Assembly: GCA_013694845.1 (NCBI GenBank) | Contig: JACDBQ010000289.1 | Coordinates: 1-9,966, forward strand | Origin: Acidobacteriota bacterium | GTDB taxonomy: Bacteria > Acidobacteriota > Vicinamibacteria > Vicinamibacterales > 2-12-FULL-66-21 | Reading direction: 5' to 3' | DNA: 9,966 bases | Shown: positions 5,730-9,966 of the stretch, in pieces | Layout: each line of letters opens with the position of its first letter | Position numbering within the stretch: position 1 is the stretch's first letter | Made by a program: the position numbers and the translations under genes | Notes under the pieces: generated by a model | What the model was told of the DNA's origin: nothing | Databases searched by the model: none | What the model saw: the letters and a program-made list of their open reading frames with translations, nothing else

Positions 5730-5736
5730 CTAAGAG
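5658..5736 (+). repeat. Palindrome built from 7-base units (GGGCTTT / AAGCCTA)
   Basis: The left arm holds four 7-base units: GGGCTTT, GGGCTTT, GGGCTCT, GGGCTTT (5658-5685). After about 19 bases the right arm holds AAGCCTA, AAGCCTA, AAGCCGA, GAGCCTA (5705-5732), the near reverse complement. As plus-strand RNA almost all of about 28 positions pair, with G-U at the unit joints; as minus-strand RNA the same joints become A-C mismatches. The right end runs into the stop codon of the DUF192 gene (5730-5732). It resembles a REP-like dispersed palindrome in style and may also serve as an mRNA end for the DUF192 gene. Confidence 0.75.
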
Positions 5737-6125
5737 AGAACGATCTCTATTACGTCCCCGGCGCGGGTATCTGAGAACTCCGCGCCCCCGGCCGCCATCT
5801 CCACGACCGCGAAACCTCCCCAGGCACCGGCGATCCGGCGTGGTGGCACGGCGCTGGCCACCTTGAGGACCCGACCGTCGCGCGTAACGAACAGGATGTC
5901 GATCGCGAACCGCATGGCAAAGGTGTGAACCAGGTTGGTGGGCGCGATCACCAGCGCCTGCCCGGGAGCCAGGCCGTCACGCCCGAGCAACCCGCGTCGG
6001 CGGTCGGTCGAGGAGACGGCCGCTTCAATATTGGTGGCGACCGGTAGCCCGGACCGCGTATTCCGGAGAAGTGGGGTGCCCGCAGACCGCCGGAGCAGCG
6101 GCTGAAGAAAGTGGGGGCGGCTCAT
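5730..6125 (-). CDS. DUF192 family protein
   Basis: Protein of 131 residues matching DUF192, a small conserved family of unknown biochemical role. Signature parts in order are: 'RRRGLLGRDGLAPGQALVI' (about 42-60), 'VHTFAMRFAIDILFVTRDGRVLKV' (about 66-89, with the hallmark H-F-MRF-ID), 'VPPRRIAGAW' and 'VVEMAAGGAE', ending in 'AGDVIEIVL'. Length and all core motifs are complete, so the gene looks intact. Many homologues carry a secretion signal; here the first 30 residues are Arg/Leu rich without a clear signal peptide, suggesting a cytoplasmic form. A hairpin occupies the place of the ribosome binding site, four bases before ATG 6125. It lies on the same strand as the pilus genes but 400 bases upstream, so operon membership is unproven. 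Confidence 0.85.
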   Translation of the reverse strand: MSRPHFLQPLLRRSAGTPLLRNTRSGLPVATNIEAAVSSTDRRRGLLGRDGLAPGQALVIAPTNLVHTFAMRFAIDILFVTRDGRVLKVASAVPPRRIAGAWGGFAVVEMAAGGAEFSDTRAGDVIEIVLS

Positions 6126-6129
6126 TTCT

Positions 6130-6145
6130 GGCGACAGAAGTCGCC
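6130..6145 (-). promoter_or_regulatory. Hairpin at the DUF192 translation start
   Basis: On the minus strand GGCGAC-TTCT-GTCGCC forms a perfect 6-base-pair stem that ends four bases before ATG 6125, exactly where a Shine-Dalgarno sequence would be expected and none is seen. It could limit translation or be a compact operator. Confidence 0.3.
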
Positions 6146-6267
6146 GCAGGCGAAGACCTTAGTTCGCGCCAGAGCGCTTGGGGTGCCGGAGGAGCCACCC
6201 AAGTTCGCTGAATTTGCGCCGAATCCGAGCATGTTCACGTGGCAATCGTCTTGATGAAGAGGTGAGC

Positions 6268-6456
6268 GTGCACACTACCGAGGCGTCGGAGTTTCCGTGT
6301 CCGTTCTGCCGGTCCGGTGCCGCCATGGTTATCGGCGGCTGCCTCATCTTTGTCTACTACCAGTGCGACGACTGCTCCGAGGTGTGGACCGTAACCCAGC
6401 ACGCACGACCGCACCAGCTATGGCAGGACGGGGAGGTCGGACCAACCCTCCACTAG
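6268..6456 (+). CDS. Small zinc-ribbon protein
   Basis: Protein of 62 residues with two CxxC knuckles: C11-P-F-C14 and C33-D-D-C36, spaced 18 residues apart, with aromatic residues between them (IFVYYQ), typical of a zinc ribbon that binds one zinc ion. C25 is an extra cysteine between the knuckles. The GTG start at 6268 is chosen because AGAGG ends five bases upstream. An ATG at 6178 would add 30 Arg/Ser-rich residues with no family likeness and no visible ribosome binding site. A second GTG at 6262 is possible. No function can be assigned; small ribbons of this kind can bind nucleic acid or protein partners. The gene is divergent from the DUF192 gene and about 215 bases ahead of the sigma54 activator. 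Confidence 0.72.
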   Translation: MHTTEASEFPCPFCRSGAAMVIGGCLIFVYYQCDDCSEVWTVTQHARPHQLWQDGEVGPTLH

Positions 6457-6672
6457 ACATATTTGGCGTTAATAACGATCCTGCCGGGTCGACGTGCAAT
6501 TTTCGTAACAGACGGGCCTTTGCCGGAAACCTGTGGTTGGCGTGTAACTGACTCTAACTATTGAGCTTAGACTCCACCTGTGGTCGTGGTCCGGAGGTTG
6601 CGAATCTGCCCCTGCGCAGAACAGTGATCCCCATTCGGCGAGCGAGTCGGATAAAATCTGGGACTCCGTGGC
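6457..6672 (+). promoter_or_regulatory. Upstream region of the sigma54 activator gene
   Basis: About 216 bases without a gene, more AT-rich at its left end (TTTGGCGTTAATAACG near 6462-6477). A -10-like TAAAAT lies at 6652-6657, 15 bases before ATG 6673, but there is no fitting -35 hexamer. Such a position would give a very short leader, consistent with the lack of a ribosome binding site. No -24/-12 element is visible. Confidence 0.25.
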
Positions 6673-7881
6673 ATGAACGATCTACCAATTACCACCAGAG
6701 CAACGGCGCGGCCCAACTCCGTGGGCGCCCCCACGATCATTGCCGGCAGCGCCGCCATGCTAGAGGTGCTCGCCATTGCGCGGCGCTCCGCGCAAGGTGA
6801 TGCAAAGGTCCTGATCACCGGGGAAAGCGGCGTCGGCAAGGACGTCATCGCACGCCAGATCCACGTCAGCTCGAAGCGCGCGACCGGTCCCTTCATCGCG
6901 GTCAACTGCGCCGGGCTCACCGAAACACTCCTCGAGTCGGAACTGTTCGGACACGTCAAAGGCAGCTTCACCGGCGCCTACCGCGACAAGCGCGGCAAGC
7001 TCCAGATGGCGCATGGCGGCACCCTGTTCCTCGACGAAGTCGGAGAGATGAGCCTCCGCATGCAGGCCCTCCTGCTGCGCTTCCTCGAAACCGGCGAGAT
7101 CCAGTCGGTCGGCGCGCACGAAGAAACCACCCACGTCGACGTCCGCGTGGTCGCCGCCACCAACCGCAGTCTGCCGGAACGAGTGGCGGCCGGCGAGTTC
7201 CGGGAAGACCTCCTCTACCGCCTCCGCGTCATCCACATCCATGTGCCACCCCTGCGCGAACGGCGCGACGACATTCCGCTGCTGGTGACGCACCTGCTCA
7301 AGCGTGCCGAGCGCCCAATGGAAGTGTCGGAAGACGCGATGATCATGCTCCAGCGGTATCGCTGGCCGGGCAATATCCGGGAGCTGCAGAACGTCATCGA
7401 GCAGGCCATGTGGTTCGCCGATCGCGAGATCATCGACATCGGACACCTGCCACCCACCGTCCGCACCGCGGGCGACGGTCTGTTGCCGCAGCGTGAACGC
7501 CGCCGCCAGACCGCCGACGACCTGTACGACGCGCTCGTCTCGGGCGGCTATTCCTTCTGGGAACACGTCCACCCGATCTTCCTGTCGCGCGACATCACCA
7601 GGCACGACGTGCGCGAGCTCGTGATCCGCGGACTGCGGACGACCCACGGAAATTATCGCGGCCTGCTGCGGTTATTCGGTATCCCGACTGATGACTACAA
7701 GCGGTTCCACAACTTCCTGATGGCCCACGGCTGCAAGGTCGACTACCGGTCCTTCCGGCAGGGCACCCCCGAACCCGCACGACGCCACAAAGTCGTCCTG
7801 CCACCGCTCCGCCCGTCGGGTGCCTCCGATCAAGCGCCAGACACCGACGACACCGTTCCGGGGGTTCTCGTTAATCGTTAG
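6673..7881 (+). CDS. Sigma54-dependent AAA+ transcriptional activator without receiver domain
   Basis: Bacterial enhancer-binding protein (402 residues) that uses ATP hydrolysis to open sigma54-RNA polymerase promoters. After only about 22 N-terminal residues the AAA+ domain begins: Walker A GESGVGKD (50-57), the sigma54-contact loop GSFTGA (97-102, a variant of GAFTGA), Walker B TLFLDE (117-122), sensor I AATN (161-164), arginine fingers in FREDLLYRLR (R177, R183) and sensor II WPGNIREL (231-238). There is no N-terminal receiver, GAF or PAS domain. The C-terminal 130 residues contain an unusual segment (about 280-320) and then a Fis-like helix-turn-helix, 'HGNYRGLLRLFGIP' and 'RFHNFLMAHG' (about 325-353). 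A basic then acidic Pro-rich tail follows. The ATG at 6673 has no good ribosome binding site. Control of the nearby Tad genes is possible, but I found no convincing -24/-12 promoter. Confidence 0.93.
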   Translation: MNDLPITTRATARPNSVGAPTIIAGSAAMLEVLAIARRSAQGDAKVLITGESGVGKDVIARQIHVSSKRATGPFIAVNCAGLTETLLESELFGHVKGSFTGAYRDKRGKLQMAHGGTLFLDEVGEMSLRMQALLLRFLETGEIQSVGAHEETTHVDVRVVAATNRSLPERVAAGEFREDLLYRLRVIHIHVPPLRERRDDIPLLVTHLLKRAERPMEVSEDAMIMLQRYRWPGNIRELQNVIEQAMWFADREIIDIGHLPPTVRTAGDGLLPQRERRRQTADDLYDALVSGGYSFWEHVHPIFLSRDITRHDVRELVIRGLRTTHGNYRGLLRLFGIPTDDYKRFHNFLMAHGCKVDYRSFRQGTPEPARRHKVVLPPLRPSGASDQAPDTDDTVPGVLVNR

Positions 7882-7936
7882 AGAGCCGGGGGGCGGCGGA
7901 CTTCACGCGGGTGCTCGGTGCTCGGCGGGAGTTTCC

Positions 7937-7948
7937 TGTGTGTGTGTG
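7937..7948 (+). repeat. (TG)6 dinucleotide run between convergent genes
   Basis: Six TG units lie in the 143-base gap between the convergent sigma54 activator and glycosyltransferase-like genes. The gap also holds a small TCCGG-CAC-CCGGA stem (7997-8009) without a T-run, so no confident terminator can be named for either gene. Confidence 0.45.
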
Positions 7949-8024
7949 CTGGCACCGTGTATCTCGGTGGTTCGTACTGCAGAACGTCGAATAGAGTCCG
8001 GCACCCGGAGAAGAGTTTGCCTCG

Positions 8025-9353
8025 TCAGCGCGCCGCGAACCGCCACCACAGGAGTGCCGGGCGGTAAACGGCAAGTTCCAGCGGCGCGCGGATCAGCAGG
8101 CGTTTGAGATCGGCACCGGACGGTGCGCCAGGCGTGCCGCCGCGCAGCAGCAGAGCGGAAGCCGACACCAACCCGTAACCGAACGTCAGCATCAAGAGGA
8201 CGAGGCCCGGGGCCGACCAGCCGGCCCACCCCACGATCGTTCGCGCCAGTATCAGCACGATCGCAGCCGCCTGCGCGGCGGGCGTCAGCAGCTCCACCGC
8301 GAGCACGAACATCATCGTCCGGCGCGCGGGATGGGTGCCGGGATTCCTGCGGAACGTGCTCAACGCTTCGAGCACGGCGCGCTGACGACGGCTCACGAGT
8401 TGCGCGGCGCCGGCGACATCCATCGTGTCCGCGTGCCCGAAGACTTCGGACGTCCGGACGACGCGCCCGGCGGCGAGCTTCGCGCCTGACGTCTGAAGGC
8501 GCACGAGCAGGTCGAGCTCCGGGTCCGCGGCGTTGACCGAGAAGCCGCCCAGCTCCAGCACGGCATCCCGGCGCCACGCCGCCACACCCTCGCGCGGCGG
8601 AAGCCCGCATCGCAGCTGGTGCCACGCCAGCCGGCTCGCCATCCAGGAACGGATGGACGCGAGGCGCTGGTAGTCGTCGGCTGCGCGGGTCCACTCCATC
8701 GCGTGGGCGGTCTCGCCGGACGGACGCGGTCCGTCGGGTGACGTCCTCTCCGCCCGGCGTTCAACGTAGCTCGTGACCGCAAGCACGGTGGCGGGGTCAC
8801 GGAGCGCGGGAGCCATCAGTCGCAGCAACGCGTCCCGGTCGAACACCACGTCCGGGCTCATGGAAACGACGTACCGGAAACGCGCGACACTGACGCCGCA
8901 GTTGAGTGCGTCGGCACGACCTCCCGCCGTCTTCTCCACGAGCACGAGACGCGCGTCGCGCTCGCTGCCATAGATGCGGACGATGGGCGCGGTCTCGAGG
9001 GTGCGACGGTAGAAGAATTCCTTGGGCTCGAGCGACCAGTCGCGCCTGATCGCTTCCATCCCCGCTTCGGACATCGAGTCGGCGACGACGATGACCTCGA
9101 GCTCAGGGTAGTTCAGATCCAGCAGCGACTCGATCAGCCGAGCCAGCGGCACGCCGTCGCGATCCACCGGCACGATCACACTCACGGGAATCGTGAAGCG
9201 GGATACGGCAAGCGCCTCGTAGGCGTCCACGGCGCGCTCGCGCCGCCCGCCGCGGGCAATGGCGCCGGCCACCGACGCGGCGGCTACGATCATCAGGTAG
9301 CCGAGCGAGAGCGTGATGGTGAAAGCAGCGATCGACGACAGCAGACCAGTCAT
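8025..9353 (-). CDS. Glycosyltransferase family 2-like membrane protein with degraded catalytic motifs
   Basis: Protein of 442 residues with the layout of a membrane GT2 enzyme. It has an N-terminal membrane helix (about 10-30), a GT-A type domain (about 55-330: 'IPVSVIVPVDRDG', 'LEVIVVADS', 'KTAGGRADALNCGV'), and two or three C-terminal membrane segments (about 345-370, 378-403, 420-438). The catalytic motifs are altered. The DxD position reads S166-P-D168 within 'VVSMSPDVVFDRDAL'. The usual ED before the xEL..RL segment reads P278-E279. The QxxRW-type motif reads RRQRAVLEA, without the tryptophan. The frame is intact, so a non-catalytic or altered role is possible. ATG 9353 shares one base with the stop of the HEAT-repeat gene (TGATG); GTG 9356 is an equally close alternative. 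The pair is almost certainly co-transcribed. Substrate is unknown. Confidence 0.82.
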   Translation of the reverse strand: MTGLLSSIAAFTITLSLGYLMIVAAASVAGAIARGGRRERAVDAYEALAVSRFTIPVSVIVPVDRDGVPLARLIESLLDLNYPELEVIVVADSMSEAGMEAIRRDWSLEPKEFFYRRTLETAPIVRIYGSERDARLVLVEKTAGGRADALNCGVSVARFRYVVSMSPDVVFDRDALLRLMAPALRDPATVLAVTSYVERRAERTSPDGPRPSGETAHAMEWTRAADDYQRLASIRSWMASRLAWHQLRCGLPPREGVAAWRRDAVLELGGFSVNAADPELDLLVRLQTSGAKLAAGRVVRTSEVFGHADTMDVAGAAQLVSRRQRAVLEALSTFRRNPGTHPARRTMMFVLAVELLTPAAQAAAIVLILARTIVGWAGWSAPGLVLLMLTFGYGLVSASALLLRGGTPGAPSGADLKRLLIRAPLELAVYRPALLWWRFAAR

Positions 9354-9966
9354 CACGCCGCCCCGGCCTGTTCGAGCCCCATCGTCGCGAGCAATCGCCG
9401 TACGCGCGGCGCCGCGGCCGGACCGGCGCGTTCGATCAGCGAGTTGGTCATTCGCATGCCACCCGCCGACGCGATCCGCCGCAGCAAGTCGACTTTCGAA
9501 CCGCTCGGGTCATCAGACGCGGCTTCCATCATGATCAGGCTGTCGAGGATACCGAGATTCTGAAAGACTTCCGCGGCGCCGTTGCGAACGAACTCGTCCG
9601 GATGATCCAGGCAGCGCATCAGCACCGGCCAGACCTCGGAGCCCATCGTTTCCAGGGACTGCTTGGCCGCGACTCGAACCCACCAGTCGGGATCCCCGAG
9701 CAGCTCCGCGACGGCCGGCGCCTCCTCGGGTCGATCGAGCTCACCGAGCGCCCGTGGGGCGTGCGCGCGGACGAATGGGGCAGGATCGCGGAGCATGCGC
9801 AGTGCCGCCGAGGCCGCGATGGTGTCACCAACCTTGCCGAGCGACTGGATGACCGCCTTGCGGACGCGTGCGTCCGGATCGTTCACCAGCGTCGCGAGCT
9901 CGGTCTCGACCCAGTCCAGTTCCGGGTATTCCCCGAGCAGGTTCGCGGCCCAGAAACGAACCACCG
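9353..9966 (-). CDS. HEAT-repeat protein, 5' end beyond window
   Basis: C-terminal 204 codons of a protein made of HEAT (or PBS-lyase type) helical repeats; the N-terminus lies beyond the right edge. Repeats of about 31 residues are visible, each with a D-P-x-x-x-V-R signature: DPDARVRKAVIQSLG, DPAPFVRAHAPRALG, DPDWWVRVAAKQSLE and HPDEFVRNGAAEVFQ, with the tail of one more (VRFWAANLLGE) at the edge. That last feature shows that the GTG at 9964 is inside the repeat array and is not the start. Such solenoids act as protein-binding scaffolds. The gene ends by overlapping the glycosyltransferase-like gene, so the two proteins probably act together; this is inference from coupling. No membrane segment or catalytic motif is visible in this part. 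Confidence 0.88.
   Translation of the reverse strand, partial: VVRFWAANLLGEYPELDWVETELATLVNDPDARVRKAVIQSLGKVGDTIAASAALRMLRDPAPFVRAHAPRALGELDRPEEAPAVAELLGDPDWWVRVAAKQSLETMGSEVWPVLMRCLDHPDEFVRNGAAEVFQNLGILDSLIMMEAASDDPSGSKVDLLRRIASAGGMRMTNSLIERAGPAAAPRVRRLLATMGLEQAGAA

Noticed and set aside
5658..5736. CRISPR array or telomere-like repeat
   Set aside because: The 7-base units are contiguous without spacers and face each other in two arms, which is neither a CRISPR array nor a terminal repeat.
6760..7647. Long open frame on the minus strand opposite the sigma54 activator gene
   Set aside because: It mirrors the codon pattern of a strongly conserved AAA+ gene and shows no recognisable motifs.
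7997..8009. Bidirectional terminator between the convergent genes
   Set aside because: Only five base pairs with a three-base loop and no T-run on either side.
7903..8694. Alternative minus-strand frame overlapping the glycosyltransferase-like gene
   Set aside because: Arg/Ala-rich translation with no domain, while the other frame gives a clear GT2 layout with membrane helices.

Overview
This GC-rich window from a bacterial chromosome is mostly one end of a tight-adherence (Tad/Flp) type IVc pilus locus, read on the minus strand. The gene set (secretin CpaC, CpaB, TadE, prepilin peptidase CpaA, tandem Flp prepilins), the high GC, the nearby sigma54 activator without a receiver domain, the DUF192 gene and the HEAT-repeat/glycosyltransferase pair suggest a soil-type bacterium, perhaps Acidobacteriota. 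That assignment is inference from gene style only; no marker gene is present.

Region by region. At 1-5332 (minus strand, transcribed right to left) lie two overlapping PilZ-like genes; three almost identical 54-residue Flp prepilins and a divergent 68-residue Flp-like prepilin; then cpaA (prepilin peptidase), tadE, cpaB and the start of cpaC, which runs off the left edge. cpaA-tadE and cpaB-cpaC overlap. The three similar pilin genes are separated by 100-230 base gaps that carry clear inverted repeats. At 5333-5729 is a gene-free stretch with three copies of an 8-mer and a large palindrome built from 7-base GGGCTTT/AAGCCTA units. At 5730-6125 (minus) is a DUF192 protein. At 6268-6456 (plus) is a 62-residue zinc-ribbon protein, and at 6673-7881 (plus) a sigma54-dependent AAA+ activator. 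Converging on it from the right edge (minus) are a glycosyltransferase-2-like membrane protein with degraded catalytic motifs and a HEAT-repeat protein cut by the window edge.

How the parts fit. CpaA should process the Flp prepilins and the TadE pseudopilin at their G|xxxxE[YF] sites, CpaC forms the outer-membrane pore, and CpaB supports it in the periplasm. The assembly ATPase and platform genes are not in the window and probably lie further left. The PilZ-like pair suggests cyclic-di-GMP input, and the hairpins between pilin genes suggest separate control of pilin amounts.

The points most worth a second look are these: the two adjacent PilZ-like proteins each keep a different half of the cyclic-di-GMP motif; a run of small hairpins precedes the first pilin; one Flp-like pilin is longer and has a Cys/Gly tail; the glycosyltransferase has lost key residues; and the 7-mer palindrome pairs better as plus-strand than as minus-strand RNA.
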